In this document: positions 15,442-24,665 of the stretch, one piece after another
Layout: each line of letters starts with the position of its first letter
Position numbering within the stretch: the first letter of the stretch is position 1
From: Streptomyces sp. SS1-1
GTDB taxonomy: Bacteria > Actinomycetota > Actinomycetes > Streptomycetales > Streptomycetaceae
Length of the DNA: 64,000 nucleotides
Direction of reading: 5' to 3'
Assembly: GCF_008973465.1 (NCBI RefSeq)
Contig: NZ_WBXN01000004.1
Location: 1,736,001 to 1,800,000 of the forward strand
Made by a program: the position numbers and the translations under genes
The notes under the pieces: model-generated
The model's input: the letters and a program-made list of their open reading frames with translations, nothing else
Told to the model about the DNA's origin: nothing
The model's database searches: none

Positions 15442-15987
15442 ATGCCTTCCGAGGACACCGACATCGAGGAGACGGCCGGACCGGACGCCGCCGGGGCGCC
15501 CGCCGGCGCCGAGGCCGACGGCCCGGAGACCGACGACCCGAAGATCGCCGCCGCCGTGGCCGCGGCCGAGGCCGCCGTGCCGGGGAACGGCGAGCCCGTG
15601 CGGATCGACAGCTGGATCTGGGCCGTACGGCTGGTGAAGACCCGCTCGACGGGCGCCACCGCCTGCAAGGGCGGCCATGTGCGCGTGAACGGCCAGAACG
15701 TGAAGCCGTCGCATCTGCTGCGCGTCGGTGACGAGGTCCGGCTGCGGCAGGAGCACCGGGAGCGGGTCGTCGTCGTCAAGCGGCTCATCCGCAAGCGGGT
15801 CGGCGCTCCCGTCGCGGCCCAGTGCTACGTCGACAACTCGCCGCCCCCGCCGCCGCGCGAGGCCGTCGCCCCGGCCGGTGTCCGGGACCGGGGCGCGGGC
15901 CGCCCGACCAAGCGGGACCGCCGGGAGCTGGAGCGGCTGCGCGGCCTGATGGGCGGCCCCGGCGGCCCGGGGCAGCGCGGACGGTGA
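15442..15987 (+). CDS. S4-domain RNA-binding protein (Hsp15-like)
   Basis: 181 residues. An acidic, Ala/Pro-rich N-terminus of about 50 residues precedes an S4 domain (RIDSWIWAVRLVKTRSTGA, CKGGHVRVNGQNVKPSHLLRVGDEV). A basic tail (RGAGRPTKRDRRELERLRG) ends it. This is the Hsp15/HslR architecture. E. coli Hsp15 rescues stalled 50S subunits carrying peptidyl-tRNA. The acidic N-terminal extension is longer than in the E. coli protein. Confidence 0.88.
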   Translation: MPSEDTDIEETAGPDAAGAPAGAEADGPETDDPKIAAAVAAAEAAVPGNGEPVRIDSWIWAVRLVKTRSTGATACKGGHVRVNGQNVKPSHLLRVGDEVRLRQEHRERVVVVKRLIRKRVGAPVAAQCYVDNSPPPPPREAVAPAGVRDRGAGRPTKRDRRELERLRGLMGGPGGPGQRGR

Positions 15988-16007
15988 CGTCCTGACCGCC
16001 GGGGCCC

Positions 16008-16445
16008 TCAGGCGTCCCGGCGGGCCAGCCGCCGAAGCTCGGTGAGGGAGCCGCGCCGCGCCCAGGCGATCAGCGCCAGCGGCACGACGAGGATGAGCGG
16101 GGTCGCCGCGTTCTGCCCGCCCAGCGCGGTCACCGAGACGATGAACGCCCCCACCATGAGCGCGCTCAGCGCGATCGCCGCGACCGACTGGAGCACGGGG
16201 ATCAACAGGGCGACGGCACCGGCCAGTTCGAGCACGCCGATGGCGTACATCCCGGTGCTCCCCCAGCCGAGCCGGTCGAAGGTCTCCGCGGCCGACGGGT
16301 GTGCGATCAGCTTCGGCAGCGCGCTCGCGACCGCGTAGAAGAGGGCGAGCACGATCTGCAGGCCGCGTAGGGCGATCCGGGCGCCACGCCCTCGCGGAGT
16401 CGCGGACCGGGCGAGGACGGTGCGGGAGGCGGTGGTCTCGGACAT
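16008..16445 (-). CDS. DoxX-family membrane protein
   Basis: 145 residues with four predicted membrane helices (LRGLQIVLALFYAVASALPKL, MYAIGVLELAGAVALLIPVL, VAAIALSALMVGAFIVSV, PLILVVPLALIAWA). The order and E-L-x-G-A motif in helix 2 fit the DoxX/DoxX-like family. Function in actinobacteria is uncertain; a redox-stress membrane complex is known for M. tuberculosis DoxX. AGGAGAG precedes the ATG at 16445. Confidence 0.88.
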   Translation of the reverse strand: MSETTASRTVLARSATPRGRGARIALRGLQIVLALFYAVASALPKLIAHPSAAETFDRLGWGSTGMYAIGVLELAGAVALLIPVLQSVAAIALSALMVGAFIVSVTALGGQNAATPLILVVPLALIAWARRGSLTELRRLARRDA

Positions 16446-16580
16446 GGGTCTCTCCTGGGGTCTGCGGTCCGTGGTGTGCGATCACGGAGGTAGACCGGGC
16501 GCCGCCCGGGAACTCATCGGCCGCGGCGGGCCGACCCTGGGTACCCGGGTGGGAGGGATGCTGGAGGAGAGGTGGTTCCG

Positions 16581-16919
16581 ATGCGTTCGGGAAGCGAGCC
16601 GACGACCGCGCGCAGCCCGCTGCGGATCCGCTTCTGGCTGTGCGTGTGGGGCGTGGCCTGGGCCGCCTTCGGCACCGTCGCGTTCGCGATCGCCGGACGC
16701 CCCGGCTGGGCCGTGGCCTGCGGGGTGCTGTGGCTGGTGATCACGATCGACATGATCATGGTGGTCCGGCACATCCGGCAGGGCCCGCACTACCAGCCCG
16801 GCCGCGACGTTCCGCCGTACGCGCCCCACGAGGAACCGGCCCGGCCGCCCGCCCGGCCCCACGGACCCGGCCCCCGCGACCCGCACGGCCCGCCTCCCCC
16901 GCGCCACGAGGAGCCGTAG
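16581..16919 (+). CDS. Small two-helix membrane protein, DUF6343-like
   Basis: 112 residues from ATG 16581 (GTG 16572 is an alternative three codons upstream). Two hydrophobic helices (FWLCVWGVAWAAFGTVAFAI and WAVACGVLWLVITIDMIMVV) are followed by RHIRQGPHYQPGRDVPPY and a Pro-rich cytoplasmic tail of about 40 residues. It resembles the Streptomyces DUF6343 family as I remember it, without known function. Convergent with the TPR gene. Confidence 0.75.
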   Translation: MRSGSEPTTARSPLRIRFWLCVWGVAWAAFGTVAFAIAGRPGWAVACGVLWLVITIDMIMVVRHIRQGPHYQPGRDVPPYAPHEEPARPPARPHGPGPRDPHGPPPPRHEEP

Positions 16920-16928
16920 ACACGCGCC

Positions 16929-17309
16929 TCAGTCGTCGAACCGGGCCGCCTTCAGGAACTCGGGGTTCGGGTCGAGGGCCGCCGCCAGCCGGAAGTGACG
17001 CGTGGCCTGGTCGCGGCGGCCCTGGCGTTCATAGGTGCGGGCCAGCGCGAAGTGCGCGAACGCGTTGTCCGGCTCGCGCTCCAGGACGATGGTGAACTCC
17101 AGCTCGGCGGGGCGCAGCTGGGCCGCGGCGAAGAACGCCCGCGCGCGCAGCAGCCGGGCCGCCGTGTTCTCCGGGTGCGCGGCGATGACGCCGTCGAGCA
17201 GCTTGACCGCGCCGCGCGGGTCGCGCGCGGCGAGCAGGTGCTCGGCGGCGCGGAAGTCGATGACATGGGTCTCCGGAGTACGTCCGGTGGAACCACTGAT
17301 CTCGGGCAC
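16929..17309 (-). CDS. TPR-repeat protein
   Basis: 126 residues from GTG 17309, with GGAAGGA 7 nt upstream. Two to three tetratricopeptide repeats cover nearly all of it (ARDPRGAVKLLDGVIAAHPE, QLRPAELEFTIVLEREPDN, QGRRDQATRHFRLAAALDPN). A soluble scaffold for an unknown partner. It lies just downstream of coaE on the same strand, so the two may be co-transcribed. Confidence 0.88.
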   Translation of the reverse strand: MPEISGSTGRTPETHVIDFRAAEHLLAARDPRGAVKLLDGVIAAHPENTAARLLRARAFFAAAQLRPAELEFTIVLEREPDNAFAHFALARTYERQGRRDQATRHFRLAAALDPNPEFLKAARFDD

Positions 17310-17395
17310 GGCAGAGTCCTTCCCTCGCTGAGAGGGTTCAACGCCCGGACGGCAAGCCCCTATTCCGGTCGCCTCTTCCGGTCGGCGCCGCTCGC

Positions 17396-18001
17396 TCAGG
17401 CCGTCGCGTGAGCCCGGCGCACGAGCTCCTCCCACACGTCCTTCACGCGCCGCCGCAGCTCCTCCAGCGGTACGTCGTTGTCGATGACGATGTCCGCGAT
17501 CGCCCGGCGCTGCTCGCGCGTGGCCTGCGCGGCCATCCGGGCGCGGGCGTCCTCCTCGGTCATGCCGCGCAGCCGCGTCAGCCGGTCCAGCTGAGTGTCG
17601 GGGCCGGCGTCCACGACGATCACGAGGTCGTACAGCGGGGCGAGGCCGTTCTCGGTGAGGAGGGGCACGTCGTGCACGACGACGGCGTCGCCGGCGGCGG
17701 CCTCCTCCAGCTCGCGGGAACGCGCCCCGACGAGCGGGTGCACGATCGAGTTGAGCACGGCCAGCCGCTCGGGGTCGGCGAAGACGATGGCGCCCAGCCT
17801 GGGCCGGTCCAGGCTGCCGTCCGCGGCGAGGACGTCCTCGCCGAACGCCTCGACGACGGCGGCCAGCCCCGGGGTCCCGGGGGCGACGACCTCACGGGCG
17901 ATCCGGTCCGCGTCGATCAGGACGGCCCCGTGCTCCACGAGCAGCCGGGACACCTCGCTCTTGCCGGCACCGATACCGCCGGTCAGGCCCACCTTCAACA
18001 T
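17396..18001 (-). CDS. coaE: Dephospho-CoA kinase
   Basis: 201 residues, the usual length. P-loop [17 protein letters not shown] (residues 5-21) starts the protein, followed by DADRIAREV and the conserved HP(L/V)V motif in [11 protein letters not shown]. Catalyses the last step of coenzyme A synthesis, phosphorylating the 3'-hydroxyl of dephospho-CoA in the cytosol. The neighbourhood coaE-rpsA-polA is the classical actinobacterial arrangement, also seen in M. tuberculosis, and supports orthology. Confidence 0.97.
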   Translation of the reverse strand: MLKVGLTGGIGAGKSEVSRLLVEHGAVLIDADRIAREVVAPGTPGLAAVVEAFGEDVLAADGSLDRPRLGAIVFADPERLAVLNSIVHPLVGARSRELEEAAAGDAVVVHDVPLLTENGLAPLYDLVIVVDAGPDTQLDRLTRLRGMTEEDARARMAAQATREQRRAIADIVIDNDVPLEELRRRVKDVWEELVRRAHATA

Positions 18002-18031
18002 GCCCGCAACCCTAGACGCCCCCGCGGCCCG

Positions 18032-18970
18032 TCAGCCGTCGCCCTCCCGCTCGGCCAGGAAACGCTCGAACTCGCGGCCGATCTCGTCGGCGGAGGGGAT
18101 GTCCACCGGTTCGGCGAGCATGTTGCCGCGGGTCTCGGCGCCCGCGACCGCGTCGTACTGGTGCTCGAGGCCCTCGACGAGGTTGGTCAGCTCCTCGTCG
18201 CCCTCGCGGATCTGGCGGTCGATCTCGTTCTGGGTGCGGTGGGCGTCCGTGCGCAGCGCGTGCGCGACGCCCGGCAGGACCAGCCCGGTGGCCGCGGTGA
18301 CCGCCTCCAGGACGGTGAGCGCGGCGTCGGGGTACGGCGAGCGGGCGATGTAGTGCGGGACGTGTGCGGCGACCCCGAGCACGTCGTGTCCGGCCTCCAT
18401 AAGCCGGTACTCGACCAGCGACTCGGCGCTGCCGGGCACCTGGGCCTCCTCGAAGGGGCTGGTGTGGCCGGGGACCAGGTCGGTGCGGTTGCCGTGCGGG
18501 GTGAGGCCGACGGGACGGGTGTGCGGGACGCCCATGGGGATGCCGTGGAAGTTCACCGACAGCCGTACGCCGAGCCGTTCGACGATCTCCTTCACGGCGG
18601 CCGCGAACCGCTCCCACTCGACGTCCGGCTCAGGGCCGGACAGCAGCAGGAACGGGGCGCCGGTGGCGTCCTGGACGAGCCGCACCTCGATGGCGGGCAC
18701 CTCGTACCCGGCCCAGCGGTCGCGCCGGAACGTCAGCAGGGGGCGGCGGGCCCGGTAGTCCACGAGCCGGTCGTGGTCGAAGCGGGCGACGAGCTGGTGG
18801 GGCAGGGAGTCCAGGACGCGCTCGACGATCTGGTCGCCGGTCTCCCCCGCGTCGATGTAGCCGTCGAAGTGGTAGAGCATGACAAGGCCGGCCGACTCCT
18901 GGGCGAGCGCCATGTCGACGACGGCCAGGCCCTTCGGCTCCCACGTGTACAAACCCTGCGGATCAAGCAC
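18032..18970 (-). CDS. PAC2-family protein
   Basis: 312 residues from GTG 18970. It is a full-length PAC2 domain protein: [24 protein letters not shown] near the N-terminus, then [18 protein letters not shown] and [25 protein letters not shown]2 proteins resemble the eukaryotic proteasome assembly chaperone; in actinobacteria a similar role for the bacterial proteasome is proposed, not shown. It follows rpsA on the same strand with a strong terminator hairpin between. Confidence 0.92.
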   Translation of the reverse strand: MLDPQGLYTWEPKGLAVVDMALAQESAGLVMLYHFDGYIDAGETGDQIVERVLDSLPHQLVARFDHDRLVDYRARRPLLTFRRDRWAGYEVPAIEVRLVQDATGAPFLLLSGPEPDVEWERFAAAVKEIVERLGVRLSVNFHGIPMGVPHTRPVGLTPHGNRTDLVPGHTSPFEEAQVPGSAESLVEYRLMEAGHDVLGVAAHVPHYIARSPYPDAALTVLEAVTAATGLVLPGVAHALRTDAHRTQNEIDRQIREGDEELTNLVEGLEHQYDAVAGAETRGNMLAEPVDIPSADEIGREFERFLAEREGDG

Positions 18971-19105
18971 AGTGACCGCTCCTCCTCGTGTCCGTATGTG
19001 ACAACGCCCCTACGGGCGGCGGCATTCCCCGGACGGAGGAGTTCTTGATCGTTTCGTGCCCGGCCGGTGACCGGGAAGGGCCGGAGGTGTCCGGGAACGG
19101 CCGAA

Positions 19106-19131
19106 GGGCCGCACCTCGGAAGGTACGGCCC
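19106..19131 (-). terminator. Terminator downstream of rpsA
   Basis: GGGCCGCACCT (19106-19116) and AGGTACGGCCC (19121-19131) form an 11-bp stem with one mismatch and a CGGA loop. It lies about 32 bp beyond the rpsA stop on the minus strand. No long T tract, as is usual in Streptomyces. Confidence 0.75.
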
Positions 19132-19162
19132 CTCGGTCAAGGGCTAGGTCGGCCGGCGAGCG

Positions 19163-20656
19163 TCAGCTCTGGCCGCCCGCCAGCTTCTCGCGCAGAGCGG
19201 CGAGCGCCTCGTCCGAGGCCAGCGCGCCGCTGTTGTCGGCACCCTCGGAGGAGTACGAACCGCCACCGGACGCGGCCGGAGCGGCGGCCTCGCCACCCTC
19301 GGCAGCGGCCTTCTCGTCCGCCTCGCGGGACTTGATGACCTGCGCCTGGTGCTGCTCGAAGCGCTGCTGCGCCTCGGCGTACTGGCGCTCCCACTCCTCG
19401 CGCTGCTTCTCGTAGCCCTCGAGCCAGTCGTTGGTCTCGGGGTCGAAGCCCTCGGGGTAGATGTAGTTGCCCTGGTCGTCGTACGACGCGGCCATGCCGT
19501 ACAGGGTCGGGTCGAACTCGACCGAGGCCGGGTCGGCACCGAAGGACTCGTTGGCCTGCTTCAGCGAGAGGCTGATGCGACGGCGCTCGAGGTCGATGTC
19601 GATGACCTTGACGAAGATCTCGTCGTTGACCTGGACGACCTGCTCCGGGATCTCCACGTGGCGCTCGGCCAGCTCGGAGATGTGGACCAGACCCTCGATG
19701 CCCTCGTCCACGCGGACGAACGCACCGAACGGAACCAGCTTCGTGACCTTGCCGGGCACGACCTGGCCGATCTGGTGGGTGCGGGCGAACTGCTGCCACG
19801 GGTCTTCCTGCGTCGCCTTCAGCGACAGGGAGACACGCTCGCGGTCCATGTCGACGTCGAGGACCTCGACGGTGACTTCCTGACCGACCTCGACGACCTC
19901 GGACGGGTGGTCGATGTGCTTCCAGGACAGCTCGGAGACGTGGACCAGACCGTCGACGCCACCCAGGTCCACGAAGGCACCGAAGTTGACGATCGAGGAG
20001 ACGACGCCGGAACGGACCTGACCCTTCTGGAGGGTGGTGAGGAACGTCTGGCGGACCTCGGACTGGGTCTGCTCCAGCCAGGCACGGCGGGACAGGACCA
20101 CGTTGTTGCGGTTCTTGTCCAGCTCGATGATCTTGGCCTCGAGCTCCTTGCCCACGTAGGGCTGGAGGTCGCGAACGCGGCGCATCTCGACCAGGGAGGC
20201 CGGGAGGAAGCCACGGAGGCCGATGTCGAGGATGAGACCACCCTTGACGACCTCGATGACGGTACCGGTGACGATCCCGTCCTCTTCCTTGATCTTCTCG
20301 ATGGTGCCCCAGGCACGCTCGTACTGGGCGCGCTTCTTCGAGAGGATCAGGCGGCCTTCCTTGTCCTCCTTCTGAAGGACGAGGGCCTCGATCTCGTCAC
20401 CGACGGCGACGACCTCGTTGGGGTCGACGTCGTGCTTGATGGAGAGCTCGCGGCTCGGGATAACGCCTTCGGTCTTGTAACCGATGTCGAGCAGGACCTC
20501 GTCCCGGTCGACCTTCACGATGACGCCGTCGACGATGTCGCCGTCGTTGAAGTACTTGATCGTCTCGTCGATCGCGGCGAGGAAGGCTTCCTCGTTACCG
20601 ATGTCGTTGACCGCTACCTGCGGGGTGGTGGCGGTGGTCTCGGTGCTGCTCGTCAT
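19163..20656 (-). CDS. rpsA: 30S ribosomal protein S1
   Basis: 497 residues with four S1 (OB-fold) repeats at about 36-105, 123-188, 209-277 and 294-363 (for example GDIVDGVIVKVDRDEVLLDIGYKTEG, GAFVDLGGVDGLVHVSELSW, GAFVRVDEGIEGLVHISELA). This is the actinobacterial four-repeat form rather than the six-repeat E. coli protein. A disordered, acidic Gly/Ala/Ser tail follows. S1 brings mRNA to the 30S subunit. Codon use is strongly optimised (CTC, AAG, GAC), as expected for high expression. A near-consensus promoter is at 20854-20882. Confidence 0.97.
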   Translation of the reverse strand: MTSSTETTATTPQVAVNDIGNEEAFLAAIDETIKYFNDGDIVDGVIVKVDRDEVLLDIGYKTEGVIPSRELSIKHDVDPNEVVAVGDEIEALVLQKEDKEGRLILSKKRAQYERAWGTIEKIKEEDGIVTGTVIEVVKGGLILDIGLRGFLPASLVEMRRVRDLQPYVGKELEAKIIELDKNRNNVVLSRRAWLEQTQSEVRQTFLTTLQKGQVRSGVVSSIVNFGAFVDLGGVDGLVHVSELSWKHIDHPSEVVEVGQEVTVEVLDVDMDRERVSLSLKATQEDPWQQFARTHQIGQVVPGKVTKLVPFGAFVRVDEGIEGLVHISELAERHVEIPEQVVQVNDEIFVKVIDIDLERRRISLSLKQANESFGADPASVEFDPTLYGMAASYDDQGNYIYPEGFDPETNDWLEGYEKQREEWERQYAEAQQRFEQHQAQVIKSREADEKAAAEGGEAAAPAASGGGSYSSEGADNSGALASDEALAALREKLAGGQS

Positions 20657-21031
20657 GTGGGAAAGGGCTCCGGTACGGACATTGAGTCGTAGGTACTGCT
20701 ACGCCGGGAGCCCGTATCGCTCTGATGAAGCCGGACAGCCAAGGAAGCGCCACACAGGAAAACCCTATGGCGCCTCGACAACCGAGGGGACATACAACAG
20801 ATGCGAGCGCAGCCTGCTACGTCTGAGGTGCGCAGGCCCGCAGCGCAACTTGTAGCATACGGGGGCAGCCGGGCAGGGTCAATGCGCGAAGCCGCACACC
20901 CGGGGCGGATCGCCGCATACCCGGCACGAAACCTGTCTCCACAGGCCACGCGCCTGGGAAACACCCCTCGCGTGACAGCGCCGGGAGGGGCCGCGCCATT
21001 CAGGTGACGGAAGAGTACGACGAGGGAGCCG
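20657..21031. other. Divergent intergenic region between rpsA and the methyltransferase
   Basis: About 375 bp. It holds the rpsA promoter and leader. Apart from that I see no gene, tRNA or strong hairpin. The right end carries GAGGGAG (21022-21028), a good Shine-Dalgarno sequence followed by no conventional start codon. Confidence 0.6.
20854..20882 (-). promoter_or_regulatory. Near-consensus sigma-HrdB promoter of rpsA
   Basis: On the minus strand TTGACC (20882-20877) is followed by 17 bp and TATGCT (20859-20854), close to the vegetative TTGACA-17-TAtnnT consensus. Transcription would start near 20847, giving a leader of about 190 nt before the rpsA ATG at 20656. No leader riboswitch is recognised. 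Confidence 0.8.
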
Positions 21032-21907
21032 ATCATCCAAGAGCCCGTATCGCCCGACATTCCGTCCGGCGCCTCCTCCCCCGCGGCGCAGGAAGCCCTG
21101 GAGGCCCAGGAGGTCCAGGAGCCCGAGGCGACCCGGCGCGCGGCCGGCACCGCGGAGAGCTCCCGGGCCAACCGGGGCTGGTGGGACCGCAACGCCGACG
21201 AGTACCAGATCGAGCACGGCACCTTCCTCGGCGACGACCGCTTCGTCTGGGGACCCGAGGGCCTGGACGAGGTGGAGGCCGAGCTGCTCGGCCCGCCCGA
21301 GGCACTGAGGAACAAGGACGTCCTGGAGATCGGGGCCGGCGCGGCGCAGTGCTCACGCTGGCTGGCCGCGCAGGGCGCCCGCCCGGTCGCCCTGGACATC
21401 TCCCACCGGCAGCTCCAGCACGCGCTGCGCATCGGGAGCGCCTTCCCGCTGGTGTGCGCCGACGCCGGGGCGCTGCCCTTCGCCGACGGCTCCTTCGACC
21501 TGGCGTGCTCGGCCTACGGGGCGCTGCCGTTCGTCGCGGACCCGGTGCAGGTGCTGCGGGAGCTGCGGCGGGTGCTGCGGCCCGGCGGCCGGTTCGTGTT
21601 CTCGGTGACCCACCCCATCCGCTGGGCGTTCCCGGACGAGCCCGGCCCGGAGGGTCTGTCGGTCTCGGCCTCCTACTTCGACCGCACCCCGTACGTGGAG
21701 CAGGACGAGGAGGGGCGCGCGGTCTACGTCGAGCACCACCGCACGATCGGCGACCGGGTGCGGGACGTGGTGGCGGCCGGGTTCCGGCTGGTGGACCTGG
21801 TGGAGCCGGAGTGGCCGGCCTGGAACAGCTCGGAGTGGGGTGGCTGGTCGCCACTGCGCGGCAGCCTGATCCCGGGCACGGCGATCTTCGTGTGCGAGCG
21901 GGACTGA
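21032..21907 (+). CDS. Class I SAM-dependent methyltransferase, start codon not canonical
   Basis: A Rossmann methyltransferase: DVLEIGAGAAQCSRWLAAQG (motif I), PVALDISHRQLQHA (acidic strand), PLVCADAGALPFADGSFD and VLRPGGRFVFSVTHP. The upstream part of the frame, from NRGWWDRNADEYQIEHG (about 21167) onward, looks like the conserved N-terminus of this family, so the first conventional start (GTG at 21272) is too far in. Between the frame's stop at 21005 and 21272 there is no ATG, GTG or TTG. GAGGGAG at 21022-21028 points to ATC at 21032 or 21035 as the initiator. The coordinate given is provisional. Substrate unknown. Confidence 0.75.
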   Translation: MIQEPVSPDIPSGASSPAAQEALEAQEVQEPEATRRAAGTAESSRANRGWWDRNADEYQIEHGTFLGDDRFVWGPEGLDEVEAELLGPPEALRNKDVLEIGAGAAQCSRWLAAQGARPVALDISHRQLQHALRIGSAFPLVCADAGALPFADGSFDLACSAYGALPFVADPVQVLRELRRVLRPGGRFVFSVTHPIRWAFPDEPGPEGLSVSASYFDRTPYVEQDEEGRAVYVEHHRTIGDRVRDVVAAGFRLVDLVEPEWPAWNSSEWGGWSPLRGSLIPGTAIFVCERD

Positions 21908-21956
21908 CGCGGACGCCCGCGGCGGGGCCGGCCGCGGGTCGTACGACACTGGGGGC

Positions 21957-24437
21957 GTGATCCGCTACGACGCCCTGGACGCGCTGCCGGTGCGCGGCGC
22001 CCTGCCCGCCCTGACCGGCGCTCTCGACGGGCCCGGCACCGCGGTGCTGGTCGCCCCGCCCGGCACCGGCAAGACGACGCTGGTGCCGCTCGCCCTCGCG
22101 GGCCTGCTCGGCGCGGGGCCGGGGCGGCGGGTCGTGGTCGCCGAGCCGCGCCGGATCGCCGCGCGGGCCGCCGCCCGGCGGATGGCGTGGCTGCTGGGCG
22201 AGCGGCCCGGTGAGAGCGTCGGGCACACCGTGCGCGGGGAGCGCGTCGTCGGTCCCCGTACCCGGGTGGAGGTCGTGACGACCGGGGTGCTGCTGCAGCG
22301 GCTCCAGCGCGATCCGGAGCTGGCGGGTGTGGATGTGGTGGTGCTCGACGAGTGCCACGAGCGGCATCTGGACGCGGACACGGCGGCGGCCTTCCTGTGG
22401 GACGTCCGCGAGACGCTGCGCCCGGAGCTGCGGCTGGTGGCCGCGTCGGCGACGACGGACGCGGACGGCTGGGCGCGGCTGCTGGGCGGAGCGCCGGTCG
22501 TCGTGGCGGAGGGCGCCGCGTATCCGGTGGAGACGGTGTGGGCGCCGCCCACGCGTCCGGTGCGACCGCCGCACGGGACGCGGGTCGATCCGGCGCTGCT
22601 CGCGCACGTGGCCTCGGTGGTGCGGCGGGCGCTGGCCGAGCGGCCGGGCGACGTGCTGTGTTTCCTGCCGGGGGTCGGGGAGATCGCGCGGGTCGCCGGG
22701 CAACTGGGCGATCTCGGGGACGTCGAGGTGCTGCAGGTGCACGGGCGGGCGCCGGCCGCCGTGCAGGACGCGGTGCTGTCGGGGGGCGACCGGCGCAGGG
22801 TGGTGCTGGCGACGTCGGTGGCGGAGTCCTCCCTGACGGTCCCGGGGGTGCGGGTCGTCGTCGACTCCGGGCTGGCGCGCGAGCCCCGCGTCGATCACGC
22901 GCGCGGGCTGAGCGCGCTGACGACAGTACGGGCCTCGCAGGCGGCCGGACGGCAGCGCGCGGGCCGCGCCGGGCGGGAAGCGCCGGGGACGGTGTACCGC
23001 TGCTGGGCCGAGGCGGAGGACGCGCGGCTGCCCCGTTTCCCGGCGCCGGAGATCAAGGTGGCCGATCTGACGGCGTTCGCGCTGCAGGCGGCGTGCTGGG
23101 GCGACCCGGACGCGGCCGGGCTGGCCCTGCTCGACGCGCCCCCGGCCGGGGCGATGGCGGCGGCGCGCAGCGTACTGACGGCCGTCGGGGCCGTGGACGC
23201 CGACGGGCGGGCGACGGACCGGGGCGCCTCCCTGGCCCGGCTCGGGCTGCATCCCCGGCTGGGCCGGGCCCTGCTGGACGGGCCCGTGGGGGCCGCCGAG
23301 GTGGTGGCGCTGCTCAGCGAGGAACCCCCGCGGGAGTACGGCGACGACCTCGCGGCGGCACTGCGGACGGCCCGGCGCGGCGGCGACGCCTACGCGGGGC
23401 GCTGGCGGGCGGAGGTGCGGCGGCTGCGGGCGGGCGCCGGGACCCGCGGCGGAGCGGACGCCCCGGACGACCGGACGGTGGGGCTCGTCGCCGCGCTGGC
23501 GTTCCCCGAGCGGGTCGCGAAGGCGGACGGCGGGACCTATCTGATGGCGTCGGGCACGCGCGCGGAGCTCGCCGAGGGCAGCCCGCTGCGGGGCGCCCCG
23601 TGGATCGCGGTGGCGGTCGCGGACCGGCCGGTGGGCCGCGGGCACGCGCGCGTGCGGCTCGCCGCCGCGGTGGACGAGGACACGGCCCGGTCGGCGGCGG
23701 CCTCCCTGTACCGGGAGGGCGAGGAGGTGCACTGGGCCGACGGCGATGTCGTGGCCCGGCGCGTCGAGCGGCTGGGCGCGATCGAGCTGGCGGAACGCCC
23801 GCTGCCGGGCGCGGACCCCGCTCTGGTCCGGGCGGCGTTGCTCGACGGGCTGCGGCGGGAGGGGTTCGGGCTGCTGCGCTGGTCCCCGGACGCCGTGGTG
23901 CTGCGGCAGCGGCTGGCGTTCCTGCGGCTGCACCGGGGCGACCCGTGGCCGGACGTGTCCGACGAGGCGCTGCACGCGCGCGTGGACGAGTGGCTGGAGC
24001 CCGAGCTGGGCCGGGCGCGGCGGCGGGCGGACCTGGGGCGGATCGACGCCGGGCAGGCGCTGGCGCGGCTGCTGCCGTGGGCCACGGGCGAGGCGGGGCG
24101 GCTGGACGAGCTGGCCCCGGAGCGGGTCACCGTGCCCAGCGGCTCCCGGATCCGCGTCGACTACGGCGATCCGGAACGGCCCGTGCTGGCCGTCAAGCTG
24201 CAGGAGATGTTCGGGCTGGACACGTCCCCGGCGGTGGCCGGGGTGCCGCTCCTGGTCCATCTGCTCTCCCCCGCCGGGCGCCCGGCGGCCGTCACCGCAG
24301 ATCTGGCCTCGTTCTGGCGGGACGGCTACCGGGGTGTCCGGGCGGAGCTGCGCGGCCGCTATCCGAAGCATCCGTGGCCGGAGGACCCGGCGTCCGCCGA
24401 ACCGACCCGGCACACCAACGCGCGGCTCAGGCGGTGA
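21957..24437 (+). CDS. hrpB: ATP-dependent helicase HrpB (DEAH/RHA family)
   Basis: 826 residues from GTG 21957. Helicase motifs in order: PPGTGKTTLVPLAL (I, about 36-49), DECHERH (II), AASATTD (III), TSVAESSLTVPGV (V), QRAGRAGREAPGTVYR (VI). The extended C-terminus is of the HrpB type, ending with the family motif RYPKHPWPEDP. HrpB helicases belong to the RNA helicase superfamily 2, but their role in bacteria is undefined. Length matches the family (about 810-850). Confidence 0.95.
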   Translation: MIRYDALDALPVRGALPALTGALDGPGTAVLVAPPGTGKTTLVPLALAGLLGAGPGRRVVVAEPRRIAARAAARRMAWLLGERPGESVGHTVRGERVVGPRTRVEVVTTGVLLQRLQRDPELAGVDVVVLDECHERHLDADTAAAFLWDVRETLRPELRLVAASATTDADGWARLLGGAPVVVAEGAAYPVETVWAPPTRPVRPPHGTRVDPALLAHVASVVRRALAERPGDVLCFLPGVGEIARVAGQLGDLGDVEVLQVHGRAPAAVQDAVLSGGDRRRVVLATSVAESSLTVPGVRVVVDSGLAREPRVDHARGLSALTTVRASQAAGRQRAGRAGREAPGTVYRCWAEAEDARLPRFPAPEIKVADLTAFALQAACWGDPDAAGLALLDAPPAGAMAAARSVLTAVGAVDADGRATDRGASLARLGLHPRLGRALLDGPVGAAEVVALLSEEPPREYGDDLAAALRTARRGGDAYAGRWRAEVRRLRAGAGTRGGADAPDDRTVGLVAALAFPERVAKADGGTYLMASGTRAELAEGSPLRGAPWIAVAVADRPVGRGHARVRLAAAVDEDTARSAAASLYREGEEVHWADGDVVARRVERLGAIELAERPLPGADPALVRAALLDGLRREGFGLLRWSPDAVVLRQRLAFLRLHRGDPWPDVSDEALHARVDEWLEPELGRARRRADLGRIDAGQALARLLPWATGEAGRLDELAPERVTVPSGSRIRVDYGDPERPVLAVKLQEMFGLDTSPAVAGVPLLVHLLSPAGRPAAVTADLASFWRDGYRGVRAELRGRYPKHPWPEDPASAEPTRHTNARLRR

Positions 24438-24610
24438 CGGGTTCGTCCCGGCGTCCCGCGCCGCCCCCGGGCCGCCGGGGCGGCGACCGCGTGACTCCAG
24501 CCAGAGCGCCAGGGCGAGGAGCGGCACGCCGAGGACGGGCAGGCCTCACGGCAGGTACGACGTCATCGGCAGCACCAGGGTGCGGTTGCTCTTGACCAGG
24601 GCGACGGTGT
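24438..24610 (-). pseudogene. Possible remnant of a membrane protein C-terminus
   Basis: On the minus strand one frame reads TVALVKSNRTLVLPMTSYLP, a TGA stop, then GLPVLGVPLLALALWLESRG, a membrane-helix-like stretch. The two halves read sensibly across the stop in the same frame. No start with a ribosome site precedes it. It could be a decayed gene end or chance hydrophobicity; low confidence. Confidence 0.25.
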
Positions 24611-24621
24611 GCGCAGGCCGA

Positions 24622-24648
24622 AGGGGCGCCCGGCGGCTGGACGCCCCT
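24622..24648 (-). terminator. Terminator of the lytic transglycosylase gene
   Basis: AGGGGCG (24622-24628) pairs with CGCCCCT (24642-24648) across a 13-nt loop. It lies 18 bp beyond the minus-strand stop at 24666. Confidence 0.55.
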
Positions 24649-24665
24649 CCTGTGTGCCGTACCGG

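Noticed and set aside
21033..24527. Very long minus-strand reading frame opposite hrpB
   Set aside because: It is the shadow of the high-GC hrpB and methyltransferase genes. Its codons put G/C in the wrong positions and its product has no motif, while the plus-strand frames carry clear helicase and methyltransferase motifs.
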